Shown here: positions 35,666 through 44,581 of the stretch, in pieces | Layout: every line of letters begins with the position of its first letter | Position numbering within the stretch: the stretch's first letter is position 1 | Source: Thermoflexaceae bacterium | GTDB lineage: Bacteria; Chloroflexota; Dehalococcoidia; Tepidiformales; Tepidiformaceae | Direction: 5' to 3' | NCBI GenBank assembly: GCA_015075555.1 | Contig: JABTUD010000002.1 | Location: 62,001 to 126,000, forward strand | DNA: 64,000 bases | The notes under the pieces: model-generated | What the model saw: the letters and a program-made list of their open reading frames with translations, nothing else | What the model was told of the DNA's origin: nothing | Databases searched by the model: none | Made by a program: the position numbers and the translations under genes

Positions 35666-36400
35666 ATGACGAGCACGGTTGACTTCCGCGCCGCCGAAGA
35701 GCTGCTGTCAACGGCGGAGTTCGAGGAGCTTCAGCCCGTCTGGCACTCATCGAACTACGTGTACCTGGCGAGCCTGCGCGGACCCGCGGGCGAAACGCTG
35801 GCCGCCATCTACAAACCACAACGCGGCGAACGTCCGCTCTGGGACTTCCCCGAAGGGACGCTGCACCTGCGCGAGGTTGCGGCCTACCGGCTTTCACTGG
35901 TGCTCGGCTGGCCCTTCATCCCCCCGACAGTGCTGCGTGATGGGCCGGGCGGCGAAGGGTCGCTGCAGCTCTTCGTTGAACACGACCCGAATCGGCACTT
36001 CTTCGAACAGCGAGAGGAGCCGGCCCTGGTCCCCCAGCTCCAGCGCATCGCGCTCTTCGATTATGTCGCTAACAATGCCGACCGGAAAGGTGGGCACTGT
36101 CTCCTGGATGCGGATGGCCGCATCTGGGCGATCGACCATGGCCTGTGCTTCCATGCCCAGTACAAGCTCCGGAGCGTCATCTGGGACTGGGCGGGTGAGC
36201 CCGTTCCCGAACCCCTGCTGGCGGACCTGGCGGCTGCCGCGGAGGCGCTCACGCCGCCTACCGGGGGCGCTGGCATTCTGCCGGCGCTGCTCGATGATGA
36301 AGAGGTTCGCGCACTGCTCGACCGGATAGACTCCCGCCTGGCGTCAGGGAAGTTCCCGGAACCGGGGCCACACCGGAGCTACCCATGGCCGCTCGTGTGA
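35666..36400 (+). CDS. SCO1664 family protein (PI3/4-kinase-like fold)
   Basis: 244 residues. The segments YKPQRGERPLWDFPEGTLHLREVAAYRLS, DYVANNADRKGGHCLLDADG and IWAIDHGLCFH are diagnostic. They mirror the nucleotide- and metal-binding loops of phosphatidylinositol 3/4-kinase-like proteins (NADRKGGH as catalytic loop, AIDHG as the DFG-like motif). The family is common in actinobacteria and Chloroflexota, often near histidine/MSMEG_4193-type phosphatases; the substrate is unknown. The 3' end is 14 nt from the convergent HxlR gene. Confidence 0.85.
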   Translation: MTSTVDFRAAEELLSTAEFEELQPVWHSSNYVYLASLRGPAGETLAAIYKPQRGERPLWDFPEGTLHLREVAAYRLSLVLGWPFIPPTVLRDGPGGEGSLQLFVEHDPNRHFFEQREEPALVPQLQRIALFDYVANNADRKGGHCLLDADGRIWAIDHGLCFHAQYKLRSVIWDWAGEPVPEPLLADLAAAAEALTPPTGGAGILPALLDDEEVRALLDRIDSRLASGKFPEPGPHRSYPWPLV

Positions 36401-36414
36401 GCCCCGCCGGGGCG

Positions 36415-36885
36415 TCAGGCGCCAGGGGCGGACGGCCCGGCGGCGGCCCGTGTGCGGGCACGCATGTCGCGGGCGAGGAGCGCTTCGCCACAGGCGGAGC
36501 ATGTGGTCATCGGGGTGGTCTCGTTCCCGCAGGGCTGGTGGAGGAGGGTTACCGGCGGGCCATCCTCGCCCACTGTCCAGCGGTCGCCCCAGCGCATCAT
36601 GGCGACGAGCACGGGGTACAGGTCGAGGCCCTTTTCGGTCAGGCGGTACTCGAATCGCTCTGGGCGTTCCTGGTAGCGCCGGCGTTCGAGAATGCCGTGG
36701 TCCACCAGCGACTGGAGGCGGGTGGCAAGGACATTGCGGGCGATGCCAAGCCGCTGCTGCATGCTGTCAAAGCGGCGCACTCCGAAGAACGCCTCGCGGA
36801 CAATCAGCATAGTCCACCATTCGCCCACAACTTCGAGCGTGCGGGCAACGGAGCAATTCATACTTGCAAAACTGGTACGCCGCAT
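36415..36885 (-). CDS. HxlR-family transcriptional regulator
   Basis: 156 residues. Winged-helix core: CSVARTLEVVGEWWTMLIVREAFFGVRRFDSMQQRLGIARNVLATRLQSLVDHGILERR (residues about 11-68). The C terminus contains CSACGEAL, a possible extra metal site. A TAGGCT -10 lies 6 nt upstream of the ATG on the minus strand. It is divergent from the MBL-fold gene at 37002, the likely regulatory target, and two inverted repeats lie between them. Confidence 0.88.
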   Translation of the reverse strand: MRRTSFASMNCSVARTLEVVGEWWTMLIVREAFFGVRRFDSMQQRLGIARNVLATRLQSLVDHGILERRRYQERPERFEYRLTEKGLDLYPVLVAMMRWGDRWTVGEDGPPVTLLHQPCGNETTPMTTCSACGEALLARDMRARTRAAAGPSAPGA

Positions 36886-36891
36886 GACATC

Positions 36892-36897
36892 AGCCTA
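36892..36897 (-). promoter_or_regulatory. -10 box TAGGCT, leaderless start of hxlR
   Basis: TAGGCT read on the minus strand ends 6 nt before the ATG at 36885. Confidence 0.55.
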
Positions 36898-36907
36898 ACA
36901 TGGCCCG

Positions 36908-36965
36908 CGCTGGTTTTTGAACAGGCCAGCGAAAAGGTGACTGCCCGGTCCGGCTGACCGGGCAG
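36908..36965. promoter_or_regulatory. Two inverted repeats in the hxlR-MBL intergenic region
   Basis: CGCTGG (36908-36913) and CCAGCG (36926-36931) form a 6-bp inverted repeat. CTGCCCGGTC (36941-36950) and GACCGGGCAG (36956-36965) form a perfect 10-bp one with a 5-nt loop. Both lie between divergent promoters and are operator candidates for the HxlR protein. Confidence 0.5.
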
Positions 36966-37001
36966 TGGCGAGCGTAGAATGCGGTCCCGGAGGTAGCTGA
37001 G

Positions 37002-37835
37002 TTGAATAAGACGAGAATCGGAAACGTGGAGGTCACCGCGCTTCTCGATACGCCCCTGTTGATGAACCCTCACATGTTCATGCCGCAGGTGGCGGAGCAG
37101 ATGATCGCCGAATACGCACACCTCCTGGACGAGCGCCAGCTCATGACCATGAGCATTACCACCTACCTGCTGCGCTCGGCGGGGAAGAACATCCTCATCG
37201 ACACCGGGCTCGGCGCACGGAAACGGCCCTACTTCCCGCAGGGCAGGCTCGATGAGTCGCTGCGCGAGGCGGGACTGACTCCTGCGGATATCGACATCGT
37301 CGTTCATACGCATCTGCACATCGACCACGTCGGCTGGAACACGATCGATGCGGAAGACGGGAGCAAGCGCATCTTCTTCCCAAACGCCCGCTTCGTTGTG
37401 CAGCAGCGCGAGTGGGACTACTGGATGCAACCCGCCCACCTGGAGGACCCCGCCAACGCCTACCTCGTGGACTGCGTGGCGCCGCTCGAAAACAGCGGGC
37501 GGCTGCAACTCATCGACGGCGAGCAGGCGCTCGATGAGCACCTTACGTTCATCGCCACGCCCGGGCACACACCTGGTCATGTCGCGATAGGCGTGTACTC
37601 GGCAGGCGAGCGTGCGGTGGTGATTGGCGATGCCAGTCACCACCCGGCGCAGCTCGATCACCCCGACTGGTCGCCGTCCGCGGACGTCGACCCGGTCCTT
37701 TCTGCCCGGACGCGAGAACTGCTCTTCGAGGCCGCGATCGGCGATGGGCGGGCGTGGATCGCCGGGCACTGGCAGTACCCCGGGTTCGGCCGGATTGTGC
37801 GCCTCAACGGCAAGCGTGTCTTCCAGGCGCTCTGA
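37002..37835 (+). CDS. Metallo-beta-lactamase-fold hydrolase (lactonase-like)
   Basis: 277 residues from a TTG start with CGGAGG 10 nt upstream. Metal-binding HTHLHIDHVG, TPGHTPGHV and the second-shell GDASHHP are typical of AHL lactonase-like MBL enzymes. A TAGAAT -10 at 36975-36980 drives it divergently from hxlR. It may detoxify or degrade a lactone or ester sensed by the regulator (inference). Confidence 0.85.
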   Translation: MNKTRIGNVEVTALLDTPLLMNPHMFMPQVAEQMIAEYAHLLDERQLMTMSITTYLLRSAGKNILIDTGLGARKRPYFPQGRLDESLREAGLTPADIDIVVHTHLHIDHVGWNTIDAEDGSKRIFFPNARFVVQQREWDYWMQPAHLEDPANAYLVDCVAPLENSGRLQLIDGEQALDEHLTFIATPGHTPGHVAIGVYSAGERAVVIGDASHHPAQLDHPDWSPSADVDPVLSARTRELLFEAAIGDGRAWIAGHWQYPGFGRIVRLNGKRVFQAL

Positions 37836-37864
37836 GCGTTCTTGCCGCCGCAGACGGGCGGCGC

Positions 37865-37870
37865 TAGGTT
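37865..37870 (+). promoter_or_regulatory. -10 box TAGGTT before the CSLREA surface protein gene
   Basis: TAGGTT ends 10 nt before the ATG at 37881; no ribosome binding site lies between. Confidence 0.45.
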
Positions 37871-37880
37871 GAGCGCAGTC

Positions 37881-39749
37881 ATGGGCAGGTTCGTGCTCAC
37901 CGGTATGCTGTTGTCCCTGGCGTTCGCCACGGCGCTCGGCGTCGAGCGCGGGCCCGTGACCTCCCAACCTGGTCTGGCGGCGGTGCCGCCGGGCGTCGTC
38001 GTCACCAGCCCGGGCGATGCAGCCGGCGCGGTCTGCCCCGACGACTCCAAATGCACGCTGCGCAAGGCCATTGAGCTGGTCAACGCCAATGAGGCAACGT
38101 GGGAGTACGTCATTGCCTTCTCGGAAACAGTGTTCCCCGCGAACTCATCCACGGCGATTACGGTGCTCGATGACCCCCTGCCGGCGATCACGCGCGAGAA
38201 CGTGCTCCTCGATGCCCGCGAACGTGGTGTCAGGCTGGATGGAAGCGAGCTCCCGGCGGCGGGGAACCACGATGGCATCGTCGTTGAGGGCGCCGAGTCC
38301 CGGGTCACCGGGTTAAGCATCCACGGCTTCGGGGGCAGGTGCCTTGTGCTCTCGGGCACGTCTTCACTGGCCGGCGGGCCGCTGCCTGGTGACGGCAACC
38401 GGGCAAGCCAATGCGCCACGGGAATAGTCCTGGCAGGGCCGGGTTCGAAGGCGGAAGGAAACAGGATCGGCTTCGCAGCCGGGAGCAGTGGCGAGGCGGC
38501 CGTGGGCGTGGGCATCCTAGTAACCGCAGGCGGGACCACCGTAGGCGGGCCGACAGCCGCCCACGGCAACCTGATCGGGCATGCCGGCGTGGGCGTGAAG
38601 GTAGGATCCGGCACCGGCGCCGCATTCGAGAACACAACAGTGGCGCACAACATCATCGGTAACGACCCCGTTGGAGGCGCTGCCCCGGTGGGGACCGGGG
38701 TCGAGCTGCGGCAGCCGGGTTCGCGAACAAGGGTCGCCGACAACCTGGTGGCGCACGCCGGAACCGGGATACTCATCGCCCCCACGGACGGCGGCGTCGA
38801 CGTGACTGGCAACACGATGTCGAGCAACCAGTTCGCAGAGCTGGAGGGGCTGGCAATCGACCTCAACGGCGATGGCCAGCGCAACCCCAACGATGAGGGC
38901 GACGGCGATACCGGGGCGAACAACCTGGTCAACCATCCCGTCATCACAAAGGCCACCCAGGCGCAGGTGAGCGGGTCCGCCGGCACTACCTGTAACGGCT
39001 GCGAGGTGGCGCTCTATGTGGCCGCGCACACGCCGGGCGGCGCCGGAGACTACGGCGCCACGCCGGTCGCGGGCGGGACGGCGGCGGCCAGCGCTACAGG
39101 CGACTTCCAGTTCCAGGGCCTGCCGCTCACGCCCGGTCAGTGGGTCATAGCGCTGGTAACCGATGGTGATGGCAACACCAGTGAATTCGGGCCCGCCGCT
39201 CGCGTGGGGACCGGGGTTGTGCAATGCGCCAACCCGGCCTTGAACCCCGGCTGGAACCACGCGGGCTACTTCGGCTCTGGCGCCTTCGCGCTGGGAGATG
39301 CCTACCCGGTGAACGGTGGCCAGGTGGCCTCCATCCACCACCTCACCGATGGAACGGCGGACTTCACGAGCTGGTACGCAAGCACCACCGCCGGACGGAC
39401 CCTCTACACCCTGAGCCCGGGGGAGGCCTACTGGTTCTTCGCCACGGCAGCAGCCAGCGGCAGCGGAGGCTTCACCCTGACGGTGCCGGTGCCGGTGAAC
39501 CTGAAGGCTGGCTGGAACGAGCTCGTCTACATCGGCGCCAGTGCCGATGTGCGCGACGCCCTTGCGAGCGTGGCCGGCAAGTACTCCGCCGTCTACCGGT
39601 TCCTCAACGACGGACAGGGACCACGCTGGCAGGCCTGGGGCGACGCCACCACGCCGGACTACGCGCGCGCCTTCACGGACATGGAAGCCTGCGGTGTCTA
39701 CTCTGTGCATGTCTCCGAGGACGCCACGCTCATCCCGCCGCACCCCTGA
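37881..39749 (+). CDS. Secreted CSLREA/right-handed beta-helix surface protein
   Basis: 622 residues. Signal peptide (MGRFVLTGMLLSLAFATALG), then a CSLREA-type motif (CTLRKAIELVNAN, Cys58), followed by repeated N-x-I-G/G-x-G rungs (GNRIGFAAGSSG, HGNLIGHAGVG, HNIIGNDPVGG) characteristic of a parallel beta-helix (residues about 100-330). A C-terminal module contains NLKAGWNELVYIG and WQAWGD. No membrane anchor is evident, so it is exported or wall-associated. The frame opens at 37842, but the signal peptide sets the start at 37881. Confidence 0.75.
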   Translation: MGRFVLTGMLLSLAFATALGVERGPVTSQPGLAAVPPGVVVTSPGDAAGAVCPDDSKCTLRKAIELVNANEATWEYVIAFSETVFPANSSTAITVLDDPLPAITRENVLLDARERGVRLDGSELPAAGNHDGIVVEGAESRVTGLSIHGFGGRCLVLSGTSSLAGGPLPGDGNRASQCATGIVLAGPGSKAEGNRIGFAAGSSGEAAVGVGILVTAGGTTVGGPTAAHGNLIGHAGVGVKVGSGTGAAFENTTVAHNIIGNDPVGGAAPVGTGVELRQPGSRTRVADNLVAHAGTGILIAPTDGGVDVTGNTMSSNQFAELEGLAIDLNGDGQRNPNDEGDGDTGANNLVNHPVITKATQAQVSGSAGTTCNGCEVALYVAAHTPGGAGDYGATPVAGGTAAASATGDFQFQGLPLTPGQWVIALVTDGDGNTSEFGPAARVGTGVVQCANPALNPGWNHAGYFGSGAFALGDAYPVNGGQVASIHHLTDGTADFTSWYASTTAGRTLYTLSPGEAYWFFATAAASGSGGFTLTVPVPVNLKAGWNELVYIGASADVRDALASVAGKYSAVYRFLNDGQGPRWQAWGDATTPDYARAFTDMEACGVYSVHVSEDATLIPPHP

Positions 39750-39819
39750 CTAACAGCCGCCCGGAAGCTATACTCGTTCCTTCGCGCGTGCCGCCGGGCC
39801 GCCAGAGGGGGAGAAACCG

Positions 39820-41037
39820 ATGTCAGTTGAGATCCGCTCCTGCCGTGACCGCGAGGAGCTTGCCGACTACGGGAAGATCGTCTCGTACGTCTTTGCCAGC
39901 ACCGAGGGCATGGATGAGGAACTTGAGACTACCCAGCCCGAATGGACGACTTGCGCATTCGTGGATGGCCGGATGGCCACAACCCTGGGAGCATTCCCCT
40001 TCACGGTCAGGTTGAACGGTGCGCCAGTACCCATGGGTGGCGTCACAGCCGTCGGGACGCTGCCGGAGTTCCGCAGGCGCGGGCTGCTGCGCCAGGTGAT
40101 GCGGCAGGCGTTCGCCACCATGCACGAGCGCGGGCAGGACTACGCCATCCTTCTTGCCAGCATGGCCGCAATCTATCAACGGTTTGGGTACGGGCTTGCC
40201 TGCAGCTACATCCGCTACGAGTTCGACCCGCGCGTCGCCGCGTTCGAAACGAGTACCCTCACAACCGGCAGCGTGACGATGATGACGCCCGAAGAGGCGT
40301 TTCCCATCATCAAGCAGATCTACATTCGCTGGGCGACGCCCCGGAACCTCGCCATCCACCGCTCAACCCCGCTCTGGCAGACGGGGAGGCTGCGGCCGAG
40401 AAAGAAGGGCGAGCCGGTCTACGTGGCGATCTACCGTGATGCGGACGGCGAGCCGCAGGGGCACATGGTCTACAACACCCACGAGGAAAACAGCGACGCG
40501 CCAGGTCCCAACCAGGTGCTCACGGTCCGCGATTTCATCACACTGAACACAGAAGCCTACCGGGCCCTGTGGGAGTACGCACGATCCCACGACCTCGCCG
40601 GCCGCGTGCGCATGCCGGGATGCGTGGGTGACGATGACCCCGCCCCCGATCTACTGCTTGAACCCCGGATGCTGAACAGGTTTGTGGGCGACCACATTTG
40701 GATGCGCGTTGTCGATGTCGAACGAGGGCTCGCCCGAAGGCCCTACGGCGCCCGGGGTGAGCTCAGCTTTGACATACCCGGGGACGATCTCTGTCCGTGG
40801 AACAGGGGGACTTACCTGCTGGAAACAGACGGCCCCACGGCATCGGTAACGCGAACCACGCGGGAGCCGGAGCTGGTGATTCCCCTGAACACGCTGGCAT
40901 CCCTGGCTGCAGGCTACCGGACGGCAACCCACCTCGCCCGGGTTGGCCGTCTGGAGGCCCGGGACGCATCGGCCCTGGCCCGCGCCGATGCGCTGTTCAG
41001 GACCGAGTACGCGCCCCACTGCCCCGATTCGTTCTAG
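39820..41037 (+). CDS. Eis-like GNAT acetyltransferase
   Basis: 405 residues, the size of the Eis family. The N-terminal GNAT domain has VGTLPEFRRRGLLRQVMRQ as the acetyl-CoA pyrophosphate loop, then SMAAIYQRFGYGLA. The C-terminal half (from about 290) resembles the SCP2-like domain. Eis enzymes acetylate lysines or aminoglycoside amines; the substrate here is unknown. GGGGGAGA precedes the ATG by about 5 nt, with TATACT at 39769-39774. The stop codon shares the palindrome CTAG with the convergent LLM gene. Confidence 0.85.
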   Translation: MSVEIRSCRDREELADYGKIVSYVFASTEGMDEELETTQPEWTTCAFVDGRMATTLGAFPFTVRLNGAPVPMGGVTAVGTLPEFRRRGLLRQVMRQAFATMHERGQDYAILLASMAAIYQRFGYGLACSYIRYEFDPRVAAFETSTLTTGSVTMMTPEEAFPIIKQIYIRWATPRNLAIHRSTPLWQTGRLRPRKKGEPVYVAIYRDADGEPQGHMVYNTHEENSDAPGPNQVLTVRDFITLNTEAYRALWEYARSHDLAGRVRMPGCVGDDDPAPDLLLEPRMLNRFVGDHIWMRVVDVERGLARRPYGARGELSFDIPGDDLCPWNRGTYLLETDGPTASVTRTTREPELVIPLNTLASLAAGYRTATHLARVGRLEARDASALARADALFRTEYAPHCPDSF

Positions 41038-41945
41038 GCTTCCTGTACTGCCTGGCGCACTTCGCGCAGCCGGGCAATGGAACCAGGAACCTCCGCCTGG
41101 TCGTCCGTCAAGTGCCGGACGATGACATCGGTGTAGCCCATGGCAGCGTATTCCCGGAAGGCGGCCGCCACCTCCTCCACATCACCGAAGACGCAGGCGG
41201 TGGGGTCGAAGCCGCGGTAGCCGGCGCCCACGATCGGCTCCGCCACCGCCCTTGCATGGCCCGCCGAATCGCCGACGAAGATATCGCGCCTGATCGCAAC
41301 CGCCGAAGGCGCCCGGCCGTGCAGCGCGCAGCGCTCGCGGTAGAAGCGCAGCCAATCGCGAGCCTGGCCGGGGGTTAGCTCGGGGCCCGCGAGCCAGGCA
41401 TCGCCGAGCCGGGCGGCCCGGTCTATGGAGGCTTCCGCGCTGCCTCCAATCCACACCTCCACCGGTTCAGGCGGCAGAGGGGCGATTCGCACTGCACCCA
41501 CCCGGTACCGGCCCGAGCCCGTCACGGCCTCGCCTGCGAGCAGGCGGCGAACGATGCCGAGTCCTTCTTCGAACATTGATGGCCGGTTCCGGATGCTAAT
41601 CCCCATGGCCTCGAACTGCGCCCGGCCATCGCCGAGCGCGCACTGCATGATGAATCGTCCGCGCGCGATGGAGGCCAGGGTGCCCACCTGCTCGGCCACC
41701 AGGACCGGGTTCCAGAGCGGCAGCAGGAAGAGGCAGCCAGCCGGTTTCTCGCCCCACTCCGCCAGCAGCCGCCCCATGACAGGCGTGTTCTGGAAGTACG
41801 GGGCAGGCATGGCGTGGTGGTCGCCCACAAAGAGCGAATCAAGCCCCGCCTCGCGAGCGGCGGCTGCGCGTTCCACCATCCAGTGCGCAGCCTGCCGGAC
41901 GTCACGGGTCTCGTGGAAGCTGGTGAGCGAAATCCCGATCCTCAT
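41034..41945 (-). CDS. LLM-class (luciferase-like) flavin/F420-dependent oxidoreductase
   Basis: 303 residues. A TIM-barrel luciferase-like protein: MRIGISLTSF start, LDSLFVGDHH, ALGDGRAQFEAMGI (GxG cofactor area) and PVEVWIGGSAEASIDRAARLGDAWL. It uses FMN or F420. GAGGAG lies 4 nt before the ATG at 41945; an upstream in-frame ATG at 41993 is less likely. It follows the cysteine desulfurase gene by 60 nt on the same strand. Confidence 0.88.
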   Translation of the reverse strand: MRIGISLTSFHETRDVRQAAHWMVERAAAAREAGLDSLFVGDHHAMPAPYFQNTPVMGRLLAEWGEKPAGCLFLLPLWNPVLVAEQVGTLASIARGRFIMQCALGDGRAQFEAMGISIRNRPSMFEEGLGIVRRLLAGEAVTGSGRYRVGAVRIAPLPPEPVEVWIGGSAEASIDRAARLGDAWLAGPELTPGQARDWLRFYRERCALHGRAPSAVAIRRDIFVGDSAGHARAVAEPIVGAGYRGFDPTACVFGDVEEVAAAFREYAAMGYTDVIVRHLTDDQAEVPGSIARLREVRQAVQEA

Positions 41946-42005
41946 TGCACTCCTCAGAAGCGACGGTGGTGATCCCATCCCGGGGCCGGCCATCCCTGTG
42001 GCAGG

Positions 42006-43175
42006 CTACGCCCCAGCAAGCGCGCGCAGGCGGCTGACTATCCCCGGGAGTGTGCTGAGCAGCCGGTCGATTTCGGCATCGGTGGTGTCCTTTCCCACCG
42101 TGAGACGGAGGGATGCATGCGCCAGGTCGGGGTCGATGCCCATGGCGGTGAGGACGTGCGATGGCTCCATAGAGCCCGTGGTACAGGCACTGCCAGAGCT
42201 GGCCGCGATGTCGGCAAGATCAAGGCCGAGCAACACGCTTTCGCCTTCGACATTGCGAAAGCAACAGCTGAAGTTGTTCGGCAACCGGCGGTCCGGGTCC
42301 GACGGGCCCGTGATGACCGTGCCTGGTATGCGTTCTGGAAGCTCATACAGGAGGCGGTTCCGAAGCTGCCCGGTGTGCTCGATGCGCGCGGGCATCTCGT
42401 CCCAGGCGAGCTTCATGGCCGCAGCCAGCCCGGCCGCACCGGCCACGTTCTCCGTCCCTGCACGCCGTTCTTTCTCCTGCCCACCCCCGAACATGATCGC
42501 CTGGAAAGGCGTGCGCGACCGGACGTAGAGGAGGCCCACGCCCCTGGGGCCGTGGAGCTTGTGAGCGGAGATGCTCAACAGGTCAACACCAAGGGCGTCC
42601 GGCGCGATGTCCATCGCCCCGGCTGCCTGGACAGCATCCGTATGCACGACAACCTGCGGATTCCTCGCCCGGGCGATCCGGGCGGCCTCGGCGACAGGCT
42701 GGAGAGTTCCGACCTCGTTGTTGGCCGCCATGATGCTGACCAGGGCCGTATCGGGCCCGGTCGCCTCTTCAAGGGCGCCCAGGTCAACCACCCCATCACG
42801 GTCCACGGGGAGGAACGTTGCGGTGAAGCCCTCGCCCTGGAGCTGCTCCACCGTGTGCAGCACGGCGTGATGCTCGACCCGCGTGGTGATGATGTGGGTG
42901 CCGCGCCCACGGGCGCGCTGGGCAAGCGCCACGCCGCGAATAGCTGCATTGTCCGATTCTGTCCCGCCGCTGGTGAAGACTATCTCGCGCGGCAGCGCCC
43001 CCAGGAGACGGGCACACATTGCCCGGGCCTCGTCGAGCACGTGGCGCGCTTCCTGCCCTTCGAGATAGATGCTTGAAGGATTGCCCCAGTGCCGGGTGTA
43101 GACCTCCCACATAGCGGCAAGGATGCGCGGGTCGGGAGGCGTGGTCGCGGCGTGGTCGAGGTAGACGCGGGACAT
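42006..43175 (-). CDS. Cysteine desulfurase (NifS/IscS type)
   Basis: 389 residues from ATG 43175. It releases sulfur from L-cysteine for Fe-S cluster or tRNA thiolation. YLDHAATTPPDP at the N terminus, the PLP lysine in SAHKLHGPRG, EKERRAGTENV, and the catalytic cysteine in SSGSACTTGS. It is divergent from the A-type carrier gene at 43329, 153 nt away, which supports an Fe-S role. A TACGCT box 9 nt before the ATG suggests a near-leaderless start. The open frame extends to 43214, but conservation starts at MSRVYLDHAAT. Confidence 0.93.
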   Translation of the reverse strand: MSRVYLDHAATTPPDPRILAAMWEVYTRHWGNPSSIYLEGQEARHVLDEARAMCARLLGALPREIVFTSGGTESDNAAIRGVALAQRARGRGTHIITTRVEHHAVLHTVEQLQGEGFTATFLPVDRDGVVDLGALEEATGPDTALVSIMAANNEVGTLQPVAEAARIARARNPQVVVHTDAVQAAGAMDIAPDALGVDLLSISAHKLHGPRGVGLLYVRSRTPFQAIMFGGGQEKERRAGTENVAGAAGLAAAMKLAWDEMPARIEHTGQLRNRLLYELPERIPGTVITGPSDPDRRLPNNFSCCFRNVEGESVLLGLDLADIAASSGSACTTGSMEPSHVLTAMGIDPDLAHASLRLTVGKDTTDAEIDRLLSTLPGIVSRLRALAGA

Positions 43176-43328
43176 GTCCCTGCAAGCGTAGCTTCCGCCG
43201 GTCGGGGACGTCACCCCGGGGGCAGCCCGGTTAAGAAGCGTGGACGGGCGCGGCGCGCTGAGGCTATACTTTCAATAGTGTTGGCGCCGGGATGGGCGCG
43301 ACGCATTCATTCAGCCCATGGAGGCAGC

Positions 43329-43715
43329 ATGACTCTCGAATCTCAGGCCCCGGTCGCACTGGTCAACATCACCGAACGCGCCGCCGAAAAGGCAAAGGCG
43401 CTGCTTGAAGCGCGTGAAGTTCCCGAGGGCGCACTGCGCGTTTTCGTCGCCGGTGGCGGCTGCTCGGGGTACCAGTACGGAATGGCTATCGCCCGCGCAA
43501 GCGAGGCCGGCGACATCGTGCTGGAGCAGTTCGGCGTTCGCCTTGTAGTCGACCCCGAGAGCGCCCAGTATCTCGAAGGCGCCGAAATTGACTATGTCGA
43601 TGACATCATGAAGAGCGGCTTCAGCATCTTCAACCCGAACGCCACGAAGAGTTGCGCCTGCGGCTCCAGCTTCCAGACCGAGGATGGTTCGGGCCAGCCG
43701 CGTTCCTGCTGCTAA
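43329..43715 (+). CDS. A-type Fe-S carrier (IscA/ErpA-like)
   Basis: 128 residues. The three conserved cysteines are visible: GGGCSGYQYG, then CACGSSF near the C terminus. An unusual tail (TEDGSGQPRSCC) adds two cysteines. It delivers Fe-S clusters to apoproteins. TATACT at 43265-43270 and GGAGG before the ATG define the promoter and start. A strong terminator follows. Confidence 0.92.
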   Translation: MTLESQAPVALVNITERAAEKAKALLEAREVPEGALRVFVAGGGCSGYQYGMAIARASEAGDIVLEQFGVRLVVDPESAQYLEGAEIDYVDDIMKSGFSIFNPNATKSCACGSSFQTEDGSGQPRSCC

Positions 43716-43740
43716 CAGCCCGGCGCCCGGCAATGGACTA

Positions 43741-43774
43741 ACAGGGGGCGGTCAGTCTGACCGCCCCCTGTTTC
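43741..43774 (+). terminator. Rho-independent terminator
   Basis: A perfect 13-bp stem, ACAGGGGGCGGTC with GACCGCCCCCTGT, and a 5-nt loop, followed by TTTC. It ends the Fe-S carrier gene and may act in both directions, as the gene at 43819 converges on it. Confidence 0.85.
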
Positions 43775-43818
43775 TGTGCCTTCCAACCGATGGCGCCGGG
43801 CCGGGCCTACCCCGGCCG

Positions 43819-44472
43819 TTAGAGCAGGTTCCGGCTGAGGTCGACGTGGCTCGTGAGGAACACCATGGTTTCCCGGGTGGCCTTGCGCAGCCGGGCGAAA
43901 TCGGCGTCCTGGACCGCCATCTCATCGAACTTCTCAAGCTCCGCCAGGCTATCGAACTCGGCGACGATCGAGACGCCCGAAGTCTGGCCCGTTAGCGACG
44001 ACCAGACGCTGGTGGTGGCGTCGATACCACGCTGCTTCTGGTAATCCAGGGCAGTGGAGATCGACATCACGAACTCCCGGTGTTTTCCGGGCAGGTGCTC
44101 ACCGCGGAGCGTGCGCATGTACTTGCGAGGGGCGGTGGCCTCTTCGCTGGAGATGAGCCCTTCCGAATGATAGGAGAGGCGGTGAATGGAGACCTGGGAG
44201 GCATCGTAGATCATCTGCAGGCGCACGGCCTTGCGGACGACAGCGAAGCTGGCATCCTGGCTCGCCAGGTCGGTGAAACGCTCCAGGTCGTAGAGCGTGT
44301 TGAAGTCGCTGACGATGATGACCGAGTTCGTCTGACCCGTCATAGAACCCCAGACCGTGGTGCGCGCGCGGATGCCGCGTTCGTCCTGGTGCTGGATCGA
44401 TTCACGCATGGCTTCGAGGAAAGCGGATGTCTTGCCGCGCTCCACGATGCCGGTAAAGTGTCGTCGGTACAT
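43819..44472 (-). CDS. Tandemly duplicated ABM/NIPSNAP-like dimeric barrel protein
   Basis: 217 residues from ATG 44472 (GGGAG 6 nt upstream). Two homologous halves are obvious: TTVWGSMTGQTNSVIIVSDF in the first and TSVWSSLTGQTSGVSIVAEF in the second, each followed by an ERF/EKF helix and a QDASFAVVRKA/QDADFARLRKA helix. Each half has the beta-alpha-beta pattern of antibiotic biosynthesis monooxygenase-like ferredoxin folds, so one chain could form the usual dimeric barrel alone. Function is unknown. Confidence 0.65.
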   Translation of the reverse strand: MYRRHFTGIVERGKTSAFLEAMRESIQHQDERGIRARTTVWGSMTGQTNSVIIVSDFNTLYDLERFTDLASQDASFAVVRKAVRLQMIYDASQVSIHRLSYHSEGLISSEEATAPRKYMRTLRGEHLPGKHREFVMSISTALDYQKQRGIDATTSVWSSLTGQTSGVSIVAEFDSLAELEKFDEMAVQDADFARLRKATRETMVFLTSHVDLSRNLL

Positions 44473-44569
44473 CGGCGCTCCCGGGAAGGTTGAATTCGGC
44501 ACGCCCGCCGCGTGGAACCGTAGTCTAGCAGACTGCCGGCCCTGCGAACGGCCCGGTCGCCTCCCGGGC

Positions 44570-44575
44570 TATACT
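44570..44575 (+). promoter_or_regulatory. -10 box TATACT, leaderless start
   Basis: TATACT ends 6 nt before the ATG at 44582; the spacer is CCCCCC. Confidence 0.6.
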
Positions 44576-44581
44576 CCCCCC

